Shown here piece after piece: positions 36,501 to 49,325 of a stretch of DNA of 64,000 bases. Location: contig JAJFZO010000604.1 in NCBI GenBank assembly GCA_021397835.1, forward strand, positions 1-64,000, written 5' to 3'. The notes under the pieces were generated by a model that was not told the DNA's origin, searched no databases, and was given only the letters and a program-made list of their open reading frames with translations. Made by a program: the position numbers and the translations under genes. How positions within the stretch are numbered: position 1 is the first letter of the stretch; each line of letters opens with the position of its first letter. Origin of the DNA: Moringa oleifera (taxonomy: Eukaryota; Streptophyta; Magnoliopsida; Brassicales; Moringaceae).

Positions 36501-39500
36501 TATCTATCTCAGGTATGTAAATGTGAACTAAGAAATTAGTCAAACACATTATGTTATTAAAATGAATGACATCTTCTGCTCTATATTCCGCTGGTAGCTT
36601 GACAAGCTGGTGTGATGCTGAGTATTCACCTTTAATAATTATTTGCCTTGCTAAGTTAATTGGTGAAACTAGGTTGTTTAATATTCCTTTCTGTTTGTTG
36701 TTACTGCTGATACTTTGGATAGAACCTTACAGAGGTAATATGGAAGCATATAAGTGCCCTTTCTTTTCCTTTTTTTCTTTTGTGTTCTTATGTGTGTGTT
36801 GAGGGGAGGAGGAGAGGTGCAGGAGAAGGTGGTGGTGCCACAAAATACTCGTATTTGTTGATTTAATGCTATGTTCAAATCCTATAGAAGTTTGTCCTTA
36901 AGTGTGATATTTTAATATCTGTGCTTGGTTACATGCTTCCGTTTCCTACCTTTTCTTCTATTTCTTTTTGAGATAACTTGTGTTGTTCAGAACCAACATA
37001 GTCTCATGTAACACACATAGTTCACCAGCTTTTTTAGTATTTATTATATTCTTTTAGGGGCAATTCAAAAGAGAAATCAGCACTTGCCTAGTTTATTGGA
37101 AGATGCGTGGGTCAAAATCAAATAGTGATGAGCATTAATGATAATGAATGAACATTTTCTATAAATTTGCCACTGGCTGTCTCTTGGAAATTGGCTTCAT
37201 GTATTAGAGGCTTCTTGCCAGAAAAAGATTTTGGAATGGTCCAGGAAGAATTCCGAGGAGTTGTTCACAAACTCAGCTTTGTAGTGATGGAGTGGTGAAG
37301 CGTTATTGTCTGACAAGACATTTAGTACTCAAAATTTCTGTGGAGAAAAGGACACCTTTTGTTGGAACTGGATATTTCTTATGAGATTCTGGAGATTTAT
37401 ATGCAAATCTGTGTGAATTGTCAACTACTATAACTTTGTTTAAACAAGTCTCACGGGAAATGGATTTGGTTATATTATCTAAAGTTTTGGAATTTTGAAC
37501 TGGTCTTTGTGTTTAGAGTTTTCTGAACATTTGACTCATCTAGCATGGTTAGTCTGTCATCTTTAATTTTGTTAAGTGATTGAGCTATCTTCACATTTTT
37601 CTTCTTTTTGTTAACTAGAGCATATTTAGATTCAATTTTGACTTTTTAGTAGCTTGGTGTTACAGAAAATGGTATTGACATCTTGACATCTTCATTTATA
37701 GCAGATACTTTTGAACTTATAAACATTACATTTCTGGAATTCTGGGATGTGGTTATTGTGAGGTTCTTATATAAATTCTTCCAATTCTTGCTATTTTTTG
37801 TCACATATTATTTTGGTAAGTCATTATCTTCTGGGCTTTCCCAAATTTCTATACTTGTTTTTGCTGCAACCTGGTGAAAAGTGGATCATTCAGCCCTTCT
37901 TTTGATGTGACAGGAGGCATGCATCTCAGAGCCATTCAAATATTGAGAAGAACCTGAAAGCAGCGAGCCAGAAGGCTGCCACATTAATTGAGTGCCTGTT
38001 AAGGTAAACGATCCATCATATACATGCTAGTTTGCTTACCATGAACTCAGAGGCACTGATACTGGTCTATGCAGAATTACAGTTGTTTCTTCTTTTTTAC
38101 TTCAAACTGTATGATAGAAGTTTGTTACTTTCATTTATTTAGGTTTGGAATGACAGTAACAATTGCAATTTTTTTTTTAAAGAGAGAGAGAGAGAAAGAG
38201 AGAAATTTTATTGCCTGCTGGGTTTTTATGAGACATTTAGAAGAACAGTATTTATCTAGACCTTGCTTAGAACTATTTACCACTGTTTATTTTTCTGTTT
38301 CATATTGCCAACTAAAAGAACAAAAAATTAAAAATTAAGAACCTGCAGAGAGTTCCAGACTACTCCAGTATTTTTGTCCTAGAGAGTTGGGAAAATTTTT
38401 TGTATGCTTGCAGTGTGATGAATTGTTTGTATTTTTATGCTCACAGAGCCGACGGTTTTTAGAGAAGAAGCCACACATATGAGGCCTAGGTGCATATATA
38501 GGGTAACTTATGATAGATCAGAACTTGTTAATGTCTTCTATTCTTAAAGACAGGCATATTCCTCATTTATCTTCTCTCTTCTCAATGCTAGACGCACCAA
38601 AGTAAGAGTTAATGTCAACTGCCTTGTTTGATGTGCATGCTATACCCCTTTCTTAGCATATGAATGATTAAATCTTAGTAGGTTCCCTTTTTCTCATGGT
38701 CCACCAAACAGTTTCTCCTTAAAACCCCTTATTGGTATGGTGCTTTCTTTGACTTCTTACCTGGTTGCTGTTCACACTCATCCAAAACTTATCTCCCTGT
38801 GCCAGTTCCTTTATGCATTCTTTTTATCCCTAGTCTTACAAAAGGAAGCTATTTCTGTATGATTGGTTCGTTGGCAGCTGTCATTGATGCCTTTGTGTCA
38901 ATTAATCACCTCTTCTTTCAAGGGGTAAAGGGGACACTATTTCCTTTTAGTCTTTATTTATAATCAGTCTCTTCTTCTCGTCAACCTCAACCTACCAATA
39001 TGAACTATAATTTTTATGACAGCTATGGTCCCATGCCTAAATCCTTATCTTGGTATATTGATCATTTCATTGCTTACTTAAGTAGAAGTAATGTATGAAA
39101 CTCGTGTGTGTTATGTTTTATTACAACATAAAAATGAATGGGATCCAGTTATAAGATATTAACCCTTTTTGTTTCAGGTCATTGAGAAATATCTAAACTG
39201 TGATCCTTTTGTTATACAGGGATTATATGCAGCCTATTGAGTGTGTAACTTTTCATGAAATTGTATGCTTTAAGAATGTTAACGGACTTCAATCGGTAAG
39301 TGTTACACGGAATTATCTCAATAAATTGCAGAAGACTTGTCCTTTTTCTGCAAAGTGAAATCATGCTTGTACTTTTATTGATGGGACAAGTTTAGATATT
39401 TGTGTGCCATAAACTAATGAGTAGCCTTCTTCAATTATGCAAGTGCAAATACTAATATGCAATGCCAGGAATCATCCAAGTGGATGATTTCTATATAAGC

Positions 39501-42269
39501 AATCAATTTATTTAAAAGCTCCTGCCTATGGGAGTTGCTTTTGGTATAAATTTGGACTTTTCTGCAATTTTAAGAAATGTTTAGGCCCGGAAAATTCTAT
39601 GCTCTTCTTTTAAAAAATAAAATAAGAAAATTACTTATCTAGTTATATATATATTATCTTTTACTTTTTAGGCTTTAATTGGAGACCCAAGAAGAAGGAT
39701 TCAAGTAGATCTTCTGGAATTCCACAAAATCCTCCGATGCACATGCTGCATCAGGGAAGGCAACGTTCTGTTGAAATCCATGCATGATACCTCGATTATG
39801 TAAGTTTAAGCCTCTTTTATTTCCTTGGACTAAATATCATGGTGCATTACTTCGAACTGGCAAATGACATAGGTTTAGCCTAGAAATCAAATCAAAACTC
39901 AAACGCAAAACGCACAAACAGCTAGGCGTATCACATTTTAGGACCAGCTGTAAAACTGCTATGCCAAATCTGCTTCTAAACAAACACTGAAAGCACTTCT
40001 TCCTTTGAGCTGTGATCTCTCAAATATTTATTGACATTTGGTGCTACTGCATCTCTTTAACTAATAGATTCAATATCTTAGAGGTAAAAGGAAACAGAAA
40101 ACCGGTGAGTTAATAAAATAAACCATGATGGATGTTTCTTTTAATCCTTGCTTGGTTCTTACAAGTATGAGCTGTGCATAGTGCATAGTGAATTATTTTC
40201 TTGTTCAAGCTTGACTCATCAAATTTACCAGCTTGAGCTTGCCTCAAGCTTGAATCAGACATTACTATCTCAGCTAGAGTCACTTGGGAAGCAATTGGTG
40301 CTCAAGATGCTAAGACTCCAAATGCTCTTTTCTGTTAGAGGGACCTCTATTGGGGGCCCTTGGTGCTCTTGGTGACCTATTATTCTTCCATGAGGTCAGA
40401 GTGAAACTTTTTTCTCTTTTTTTGAGTGCGGTTGGGTTTTGTGGGCTTGTTGTTGTCCCCTCATATAACTCAGGGATAGAGGGGTGAAGGGCTTCCTCAG
40501 TAATATAAATCCTCCATGAGTCCCCCAGCCCCTTTCCCATACAAATACATGAATGATCCAGTACTTCGTGGAAGACAAATTCAATACTATTTATTGAACA
40601 ATGAGTATAAATAGTGACACAAAGTGAAAACGTATCAGCTAGACCTGTGAGATGATGATCCATGTAACTTTGCGCCTGTAATGGGTTAATTTGCAACATT
40701 GGGTTCAGTTGGGTTTTAAGTTTGGCTTCAGTAATAATTTTAAGAATCTAACCAAATTTTGCTTGAACCGTGCCTGTGTAGTTCACCACTGCCAGACTTG
40801 TATACATATGGACTACTTCTATCCATCAAGCTGAAGATGTCATAATTAAAAGCCCAGTCTCCCTTAGTCACATCATGTAATTATCCCCTATTACCTGTGG
40901 AATTCTTCGTCAGGAAGTGAACTAGAAGCACACATATATTGAAGCATAAAACTCTTGTCACCCTTCTTTTTGTTATTTATTCATATATGTTTCTCCATGA
41001 GTACAGTTTTTGCAACTGAAAATTATAAGATTTTATCATCTATGCGTTTAGGTATACCCTAGCTCAGGAGCATGGAGATCTTATCAATCTCCATGATTGG
41101 TACCGATCTTTCAAATCAGTGCTCCTTTCTGGAAGCAGTAAAGGTAAAAAGAAATTGAAGCAGTCTCCATTGAAGAAACAAAAGGATATCAATGGATCTC
41201 GAAATCTAAGTGAAGCTGTGATCCAGTATCCTTTTAGTTTTATCATCCTTAGTAGCTTTGTCTGGTTTTCATCATTTAGTAAGTTGATGCAGCTAGTGGA
41301 GCGTAGAATGCATTTCAGTAGTATGTTCAGCAGATGTGGATACGAAAATTGCATTGGAACATATTTAACAACTTATCCCTTGTATGAAAAAACTCAAAGC
41401 ATGCAATATATCTAAGTTGCATTCTAGGGAGGTTGTCCTTTCACAGACTTTGTTTAGTTCATGTCTTATTGTCATGCGAATTGATTTATATGATGTCAAC
41501 ATCTATTTATTGCTCCAATTCTAATAGGATTTATTTTTGGTTGAATTGGTTCTTTCTAGCTCTGCAACTTATTGCATCTTCATTCTTATCTTGGTTATGC
41601 TATCAACTTAGAAATGCTTGCTTCTTGGCTGGTCCTCTTTCTAACCGGTACTATTAGCTGGGCTCAGCTATTTATAGCCCCTAAAATTTTTTAGGATTTG
41701 CCATGCATTCATCTCCTGCAGGTCTGAGTTTTTGTGTTCTCATAGGAGAATAGATTTGTCTTCAAAATGTAACTCAGCTTTCCGTTTGAGTATCATGCAT
41801 CTCTTTTGAAACTGCAAAGTTGGTCCACACAGATTCTCATGCATCTCTTTTAAAACTGCAAAGCTGGTCCACGGCAGATTCTTCTTTTTTATAAAGGACA
41901 TTAAGATTTCTAGCAAGATTAATTATTTATAGCAGTACATAAACTTGTTGGATGGATTTCTATTTTTCCATCTTCCATGTTAGCGCAATTCCAACGTGCA
42001 GTACCTGGGGATAATGCATGTTGGTAAAGCACACTGTATGTTATACCTTCATCAAAGTGACATTTTTTGTTCCAATACTTGTTATCCCCTCTTTCTGTCT
42101 GGAAATTCAGTCATTCATTTGTCTGGAAAATGTCTGTGAACATCCTTGACCTTTGTCCTAAAGAGCACAGTTTTGTAGGGCTGTTACAGAGCTCCAAATC
42201 ACAGGACTTCTTAGGATGCCAACGAAAAGACGCCCAGATTTTGTTCAGAGAGTGGCCTTTGGACTCTAA
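27511..42269 (+). CDS. ORC3: Origin recognition complex subunit 3, 17 coding exons
   Basis: Exons: 27511-27582, 28079-28105, 28283-28498, 28758-28932, 29525-29694, 29793-29923, 31536-31809, 31941-32018, 32426-32701, 33081-33289, 34916-34985, 36349-36434, 37914-38003, 39220-39295, 39672-39799, 41052-41225, 42164-42269. They join in one frame of 2,358 nt (785 residues), a little longer than I expect for plant ORC3. The protein starts MAPSATVADSS and ends KRRPDFVQRVAFGL, the characteristic plant ORC3 C-terminus. Other family stretches are SWYRENGNYDNPVVVIIDDM (degenerate Walker-B-like, near residue 245), LGTPAERMDAIVEAVLVKQC, AVTELQITGLL, and the basic KGKKKLKQSPLKKQK linker. No Walker A motif is visible, as expected for this non-ATPase subunit. 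It acts in the nucleus in the six-subunit complex that marks replication origins and loads MCM helicase. An E2F-type site precedes it. All splice sites are GT-AG, but the last intron is U12-type. Exons 2 and 9 are the least certain. Confidence 0.93.
33780..34840 (-). mobile_element. Copia deletion derivative inside ORC3 intron 10
   Basis: Lies wholly within intron 10 (33,290-34,915), antisense to ORC3. On the minus strand: LTR-like sequence from about 34,840 down to 34,393 with a TATA-like GTATAAATAG near 34,560; a primer-binding-site relative at 34,392-34,381; a gag-end spacer (VKEQMDQLLKLLKSRSG); then the protease flank GQEKIRKADGSYSTTADKGL and ACNLLSVNKLSKDSN. Integrase and reverse transcriptase are absent and gag is almost gone. 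The LTR holds about four diverged copies of a TATTCAGCCTTTGTTGCTAA unit (34,570-34,700) and a 26-bp direct duplication near 34,768-34,815. The outer LTR edge is approximate. Confidence 0.78.
34381..34392 (-). other. Retrotransposon primer-binding site, diverged
   Basis: The minus strand reads TGGTATAACAGC directly after CTCTAATA. The common plant initiator-Met-tRNA site is TGGTATCAGAGC, so it has diverged at three positions. It fixes the LTR/internal boundary of the intron-10 copia remnant. Confidence 0.65.
41226..42163 (+). other. U12-type (minor spliceosome) last intron of ORC3
   Basis: The donor is GTATCCTTTT, the U12 5' splice-site consensus, after ...GTGATCCA. The branch-site match TCCTTGAC lies at 42143-42150, with its A (42149) 14 bases from the acceptor AG at 42162-42163. 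Splicing here joins CA to A, giving Gln, and restores VIQAQFCRAVTELQ, the conserved ORC3 C-terminal sequence. A U2-type alternative, such as the AG nearer to the GGCTGTTACA at 42,178, would lose the conserved FCR residues. Confidence 0.85.
41794..41881. repeat. Tandem duplication, 44-bp period
   Basis: Two near-identical copies start at 41794 and 41838, each containing CATGCATCTCTTTTGAAACT (or TTTTAAAACT) and GCAAAGTTGGTCCAC (or GCTGG). They lie inside the U12-type intron of ORC3, far from its splice signals. Confidence 0.8.
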
Positions 42270-44875
42270 CATGTGGAGCTGTGAAGTAATCTGCATTTTT
42301 TTAGCCTTAAGAAACATGCTTTGCCTTGCATGTAATTGTAAATTGGCAGATTGTTTTATCCTGGAGCTATGTTAAGTGTATTATGAAGGTAGGAAAGTAG
42401 AAAGATAAAACCTGACTAATACTCATTGTTAAAAACTTTTGAAGTATGATATCATTACTTGTTATTATGCCTTCAATGGTATCATTCACTTTTCTCGTAG
42501 GGTTCTGGTGCTCATTTTCACTGAAAAAACAAAAAAAAAACCAAAAAGAAGATGAAAAATAGTTTGAGTGTAGAATAGTGCGAATGGATAACTACTTATA
42601 TTTCGTATATTAGGAGCTACAAGCAATTGATGCGAGCATGCTTGAGGATAGATTGAAATTGGGAAAGGGACTACTTGAAACTATGGGGAATTTGCAGAGT
42701 TACCAAATAAACATTGAGGTTGAAAAGGTTGTCTGATAAACTTTGAAGTGGTAATTTGATTTAAATTAAATTTCACTGAATTTTAACATGACTGGCTTTT
42801 TAATTAGGGATTTTTAAACAAAAATTTTTAAAAAAAATCATGATTTTGAAATTTTACAAAAAGTAGAAAGGCAAGTAAGGTTTAAGTTTGCTCCAAACCC
42901 ATTCTCCCTTGCCCCCTTCCATGAATTGAGATTATGAGCTCCAAAGAACATTGCATTCTTCAATTAGTTGCCTACGTACATCATTTTCAAAATTTGGAAC
43001 TTTTTTTTTTTTCCTTTCACTTAATGGTTTTTCTTTTTTCTATTCAAAATGGTGAAGCTTTGCTCTTCATAGTTGATTTGGTATTTTGTCTATCTGAAAT
43101 GTGCTTCAATGTGTATCGATTTCACCCTTTCAACTTTATTTCCCGTGTTAATTTTGAATTCAAAAATATTAATCTTTGCAATTTGAGTTTCCTCTTTCTA
43201 AAACATACCCATCTTATGTTTTTTTTTTTTTAAATTGAAATTTAAAAATATATAAATAATAAAAATAACTTTTCATTAAAATCACATTTGAATACTTTTA
43301 AAACACGTAATTTCAAATATTTTGAAAAAAAATTTAAATAACCTTTATCCCTACACTATTTGCTTGCTATACGGTTTTGTTGATCCATTAAAAGAAAACA
43401 ATGATATTGTCACTCAACTGTGTTTCTAATTAAAATGAAAAAAAAATATTATTTCCCAAAATTAAATTGTCATTTTCTTCCTTCCATAATTCACATAATC
43501 TGTCCCCACCAAGATTTAAATCAGAGGCAGCATTTTGTTATCCAATGACAGTGGCTTCACTACTGTCCACATAAATATAACTGTGGAAACATCAGCCACC
43601 ATCTTCATAATCAAATATCAAATCATCATAATAGTCATTTGCCAAATTTTTTTAAAAAAAAAGTACGAGAAAGAAAACCACAATAATAATATGTAACAAA
43701 ACATTCCGTTGGTAAATTAAAATAACATTATTTATTAAAGATATTTTCAAAATATAAAACGTATATTATTACAAAATATGGCATACAGATTAAAATTGTT
43801 GATAAAGTGTAGGGACGCAAATTGATTTACATTTGTTTCACTTATATTTTTCCTTCAATATAAATAATAAAAAATCTGTGTTTTTATTTTGAAGATCTGC
43901 AAAAGAACCATTAGGACATTATAAAGTTAAAGTTTATAATTAGAAAAAAAAAAAGATATTATAATTGAAGTGTACACATATTAAATTAATATAACAAAAC
44001 ATACATGTGTTAGTTTACCTTATTATGCTGGAGAATGGATGTGAAAAAAATAAGATGTCATTTTTCAAATTTTAGTGAAACAGTAAAAGAAGAAAAAAAC
44101 CGCAGAAAATGAAATGTCTGATATCTTTGCATCAAATTATTGCACTCTGCATAATGAATGGCAGACTTTGTGTTTGTCATTTGCCTTTGTTTGTTTGAAT
44201 GGCCCACTCATCTTCATATGTTGGCAAATGAGCATCCTTGGTTGATGGAACCACCCTTTAAGTTTGTCGTCAACTTGAAAATCATGCAAGCAAAATTTTG
44301 AATTTTATTTGTTCAGTTTATGTGATACTCTTAAATATTTTCACTTCATATAGTTAGATAAAGGTCATATGTTATATAATTTTTACTTTATTATAAGTCC
44401 ACTTTATATTATAAACTTTTAATTAGTGCAACTATATTACATGTTATTTATATAAAATTTACATTGAGTTATTTAAAATAATCGGTATTATATAATTTGT
44501 TATATCTTGAAATCGTAATTATAAAATATAAAAAGTTAATATTTTATGTATTGTTAATCCAAAACATTTTTGTTTGAATAGATTAAAAAAATTTTCATCA
44601 ATAAGATAACAATATTAATAAGTATGGTTACTTCCAAAGCAACCCATACAAAGCTTCCTCATCTTGAAAAAATTTTTGACAATTTTTTTTTTCAAATATA
44701 TATTTTATATATAAGTTTTTTTTTGTAAAAAATATCTATATTATGTATACATTTTTTATTTAAAAATTTTATAATTTCTGTTCGTTTATGCCATAGATTT
44801 ATTTGGGTGAGGTCTGTTTTTTAGCTTACTTTTATTTCTTTCAATATAAATAACTATAAAATTTATAAAAAAATT
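42270..44875. other. ORC3 3' region, then AT-rich intergenic DNA
   Basis: The first 100-250 bases are probably ORC3 3' UTR, with no single clear poly(A) signal. Beyond that the sequence is AT-rich with poly(A)/poly(T) runs and no recognisable gene. A promoter-like stretch near 43,540-43,590 (CCAAT word, then ATAAATATAA) is not followed by an identifiable coding region. Confidence 0.5.
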
Positions 44876-44879
44876 ATTT

Positions 44880-46400
44880 TTCATGATATTATGAACTTGC
44901 ATTTTAACAAGTTTTTAGCTAAAAATATTTGTTGTATTATTGTTAAGAAAATTAGAACAGTCAACATTAGAAGAATTAATTTATCAATTAAAAAGTAGTA
45001 ATCTAATTTTTTTGTTTCAATAAAAAATCTATATAATTCAAAACGATAATTAATATTGTAAAATTCTAAAGAGTTGAGTTCATTAAAGCTGTGATGGTCC
45101 AATTGCTTTTTCAAATCTTTAATGTCACTTTTAGCAAGATCTAAAGAATAATAATACTTGACCAAAGTAATATTATCATCAACATCAAATGATTTAAAGC
45201 ATCAGTAAGACTCAAAAACATGTCAAAAATAACAAGTTTTATTGTTTTGTCTCCAAATCTACTATCCAACTTCTTTAGTCGAAAATTTATCATATTAATA
45301 TTTTAAGTGATACAATTGCACAATTGAATCTTATCTTTTTGCAGACAAGAGTACATTTTACCTTCCACATGAAATACATCTATGTTTGGCCTACTAATAT
45401 CAGAATTAGCACCAAAACATATATATATATATATATATATATAATCTATCTATTAAGTCTTAAAAACGCTTTCTTGTAGTTGAAAATAAATTTATAGTAT
45501 TTTAAAAATATCTTGAAATTTCAATCTTAAAGCTTAACAAGTTAAATTAGAAATTCTCAATATTTTGTTTATCAATAAAAATAAAAACAAATTAAAAAGA
45601 TTTTCAGTATTTATATGCACCTTTACTTTTTCCCCATATATTTACTATTCAACCTTTTTGTCAATTAAATTTTCTAGAAGAGTAGAAGTCTAACTATGAA
45701 TATTAATTAATCTTCTAATAAAAGTAAAACAAGAACTGCAATCAGTCGCTATTGTTTGTTACAGAGTGCAAATTTGATTTGCCTTTTTACCCATTCTAAA
45801 CTCTCAAAGTTTACAATTTCATCTTCTCTAATAGATTTCAACTTTGAATGTCGCTTAGAAAAAGTATTAACAAAGTTCACAATATAACTCAATTTTGAAC
45901 AAAAATAATCATACATCAGACACCTTTATTGTTTACAACTAAAATAAGTTAAAGTTAATCTACCAAATAATGTAAAAATAGATACATGAAATTTTTTTTT
46001 AAAAAAAAAAGATAAAGCTTTTAAACCATTCCATTCATCCTAGCATATTGTTGGTATCTTATATCCTTAACCCTACAAAAGTCTTCAAATGATGATTCAT
46101 GTCTATTAAAGATATACGTATTTGCATTTAAAACTTTTCACTCATATGTCCTCGACACTCATCACTTCAAAAAAAAAAAAAAAAGGCTTACAAACCAATT
46201 CATTAACATCTAGATACCATAAAGTAATTGCCATTTGTCTTTACTAGATTGATTAATATTTTCATCAATAAAAATATAAAATTTAGCATCCCTAAATGTC
46301 ATCTCTATAGTTGTCACTTGCTAGATTGATTAGTATTTTCATCAATAAAAATAAATTTAGCATCCTCAAATGTCATTCCTTTAGCTGTCGTTCACTCCAT
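44880..46400 (-). mobile_element. hAT transposase remnant (ZMYM1/TTF-type)
   Basis: The minus strand carries, right to left, DAKFYIFIDENINQSS (near 46,280), matching DAKFCVLVDEA-like starts of the plant TTF/ZMYM1-type hAT transposase; then KRHSKLKSIREDEIVNFESL near 45,830; then YRFELYRFFIETKKLDYYFL and IDKLILLMLTVL near 44,950-45,050, equivalent to the YYLIDRLIRLVLTLPV part of the hAT dimerisation domain. The DAKF phrase is present twice through a local duplication of about 75-80 bases near 46,250-46,370. The catalytic stretch is heavily decayed. Terminal inverted repeats were not found, so limits are only those of coding similarity. Confidence 0.72.
45419..45443. repeat. (AT)n microsatellite
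   Basis: About 12 AT units inside the hAT remnant. Confidence 0.95.
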
Positions 46401-46404
46401 CTTA

Positions 46405-47319
46405 TTATTACTTCACACCTATAATCCATACCCATTAGAATCCCTTGTTGAATGTTAAGCGATCAAAACCTATACCTCATTTTTCTCTCATCATTGACCC
46501 ATTAAAACCCATTTTGGTCCTCTCTTTTGTCGTAATGAGTTTGAAACCTATCCTTATTCTCTCTCTGTGTGTTGATTACACCACACTTGAAGGAGAACTC
46601 ACTCCAATTATAATTCACCTCTCTTTATTCTCTATGAAACTAGTGCCATAGATGGAGACCCATTTGTCGTGGATTAGCTTAGTCTCTCTGATGAGATATA
46701 CATTTTTCTAGATTTTTTATTTACATTTTACATTTCAAATTTTTAGTATGACCTTGACAGAAAGTATACATTTTTCTAGGTTGTTTGTTTGTTTATACTT
46801 TACATTTCAAATTTTTAATATGAGCTTATGCAGTAATATGGTATAAGACTTGGGTTTTTTTGTTCAAGTTGTGCATTGATAATTATTGTTGTTACTAAAT
46901 AGTATTAATAGACAAGCTAACTGCCAAAAATGGTATTAATAAATTATTAAAGTTTTGTTTTTCATGCTACAACAACTAGATTCATTAGTTGATTTATAGA
47001 GGTTGTACTATTATTTAAGTTTTTTATGGTAGAGATAATGTGTAGTAGAGATTGTTGATAACAAATTTCTTTTATTTTTTAAAATATTTTTTCTTTTCCT
47101 TTGAAAAACCAAACAAAAAGAGAAAAAAAGAAGAAAAAAAGAGAATTTATTATATAACAACTTAATTACTGAACAAATAAAAAAGTTATTAAACAGTAAA
47201 AATAATGATAAATTAAGATATATTTGATAAGGATGAGAAAAATACTAAGAAATTTAGTTATGAAATCAAGGAATATTCATATTTATTATTTTGTAACTAT
47301 TTTTATTTTTTATAATTAT
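46405..47319. other. AT-rich intergenic DNA, nothing recognised
   Basis: A 68-codon open frame at 46,445-46,651 has no domain. The phrase around CATTTTTCTAGATTTTTTAT with TACATTTCAAATTTTTA repeats once near 46,700-46,815. Confidence 0.5.
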
Positions 47320-47545
47320 TTTATTTTTTATTTTGCATTGATTTATTTCCTTAATTTGTCTTCTTATTTTATGTTGATTTATTTTTTTATTTTGTATTGA
47401 TTTGTTTTTTATTTTGTATTGATTTATTTTTTATTTTGTATTGATTTATTTTCTTATTTTGCAGTTATTTTTTATTTGTATTGATTTATTTTCTTATTTT
47501 TTTACTGATTTATTTTCTTATTTTGTATTGATTTGAGCTAAACTT
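47320..47545. repeat. Minisatellite of TTGATTTATTTTTTATTTTG-like units
   Basis: Roughly nine imperfect units of about 20-25 bases, each with GTATTGATTTATTTT and a variable T run. Confidence 0.85.
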
Positions 47546-47689
47546 TGTTTACAAAGTTGATTATGTTACAATTTTGTTCCCTGTTGGATTGATTTTACGT
47601 TAATATAAATTATTACTTTATTTTTTTTCACTTTAAAATCTTGTGTTAATTTAACCATAACGATATGTGCACTTTTGTAATCATTTGTA

Positions 47690-47985
47690 TAACTTGCATA
47701 ATAATCTGTATGTGGAGTATAGTTAAGTAAAAATTAAATAGCGAGCAATAGTGACTTGATTAGTATACATAGTAACTTATATAGCTTAAATGATAAGTTA
47801 TATGTGAAACATAGTTAACTAAATATTGAATAGTAAACAATAGCGACTTGATTGACGTGTAAAATAATTTATATAATTTGTATAGTAACTTATATATGAA
47901 GCATAATTAAGTAAACTTGGTTGACATCCATAATAGGTTATGTAATATACATAATAACTTATATATGAAGCATAACTGCTTATAT
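47690..47985. repeat. Degenerate tandem repeat, about three to four copies
   Basis: Phrases AATAACTTATATA, ATGAAGCATAATTAAGTAAA and GACTTGATTGAC or close variants recur at intervals of about 70-95 bases from 47,692. The unit is diverged and AT-rich. Confidence 0.65.
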
Positions 47986-49183
47986 GTTTGACTATGCGTT
48001 ATAGTTACTTGTATAACATTGTGACTTTTCATTTTAATGATCACAACAATATCTGAAAGCATGCATACACACCATAAAGACAATTCATTTACCTTATTAA
48101 AGAACATAGAATTTATTAATCTTAATTTATCAATTTCTGACATTCATTGTGAGTTCATTTTTAATAAAAGACTTTTGCAATAAAAAAATGAGTAAGTTTT
48201 TTTAAAAAATTATTTCGAATTTACTATGATTTATGTTCTGCCAATTCATTATCTTAACATATAGTATTGTCTTTATTACGAGAGTAATTGTAGAGTATTC
48301 TAATACTTATAGAGGACCTTTTTCATTAAACAAAACATTAAATAGGTTAAATAATTTACTTCTATAATAAAACAAGTCGCTACATCACCGTTATAGCCAA
48401 AGTAACATGCATTTGACCTTATATACAATTGCATATTACATTTGTACCTCATTCAATATCACCAAGTAACACTAAATGCAAATGAGAAATTAAAAAAAAA
48501 AAATCTAACTTATCTTACGCGATTGTGGTTTTTAACCTAACTTAATATCCCTTAAAATTATAAAAAAAAATCTTAAAAATTAGCTCATTTTTATACCAAA
48601 TGTATAAATATAAGCCCATGTATAACAAAATTTTATTTTATTAATTCAATTTACACCAAGTGTTGATGACTATGATACGGAATGAGTTTGAAATAGTGAA
48701 GGAAAAGGTTTAGTGTCTTAGTTACCGAGAAGAGAGAAAAAATGTGAAAGAGGTGAGAGAGAAACACAAGGGTGAAAGAAAAAAGGAAAGCGTGATAAGG
48801 TACACACATTTTGCATTACTTAGGGGCAATATTGTCCTCATGATAAAAAACATTAAAAATAACTGACTTAATAACTTTGAACATTTTTAAGAAAGAGAAA
48901 TTGTTTAAGCCAATTATGGCAAATAGCTATTTCTTTATTCAACAATATTTGCACCTTCACCAATTTGAGGAAGTTCCCATGGTTAGTATACTAATGGACT
49001 TATCATGACCGTTTTAAGTACATCCTTAAATACCAACCATTTTACTAACCCAATTCACCAAGTTTTTTTTTTTTTTAACAAATGTGCGATGAATTGTTAT
49101 ATTGAGATGGATTTTCAAGTTCTTTCAATTTTCACAATAAATTTATGATGTAAGTCAAATTCGTCTTTAATTTGCACAACCAA
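47986..49183. other. AT-rich intergenic DNA, nothing recognised
   Basis: Sequence left of the Mutator-like element, without recognisable coding regions. Confidence 0.55.
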
Positions 49184-49192
49184 TTATTTTTT
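49184..49192 (+). repeat. Target-site duplication, left copy
   Basis: TTATTTTTT immediately left of the left terminal inverted repeat, identical to 59333-59341. Because the word is AT-rich and low in complexity, chance identity is not negligible, but it coincides exactly with both repeat ends and has the 9-bp length typical of Mutator elements. Confidence 0.85.
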
Positions 49193-49325
49193 GGGGAAGT
49201 TTTATATTTAGCACTCCACACATACGATTTTACAAAAATAACCAATATTTTGAATTCATGTTTTTTTAGCACTTTCTGAACAGTTTCGGACCAAGATACC
49301 CTTAATGAAAAGTAATAATTACATT
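49193..49325 (+). repeat. Left terminal inverted repeat of the MULE
   Basis: Begins GGGGAAGTTTTATATTTAGC. Blocks shared with the reverse complement of the right end, in order: GGAA, TAGCACT, TTTTAGCACTTTC, GAC.AA.ATACCC. The remainder aligns loosely. I estimate two-thirds identity by eye. Confidence 0.85.

Noticed and set aside
40310..40699. 129-codon minus-strand frame inside ORC3 intron 15
   Set aside because: No recognisable domain. Intronic, antisense and without conserved motifs.
41975..42010. Alternative ORC3 exon reading AQFQRAV near 41,985
   Set aside because: It resembles the C-terminal motif by chance but has no compatible splice sites or phase, whereas the U12 junction at 42,164 fits exactly.
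43540..43600. CCAAT plus TATA-like sequence resembling a plant promoter
   Set aside because: No coding sequence of any recognised family follows on either side.
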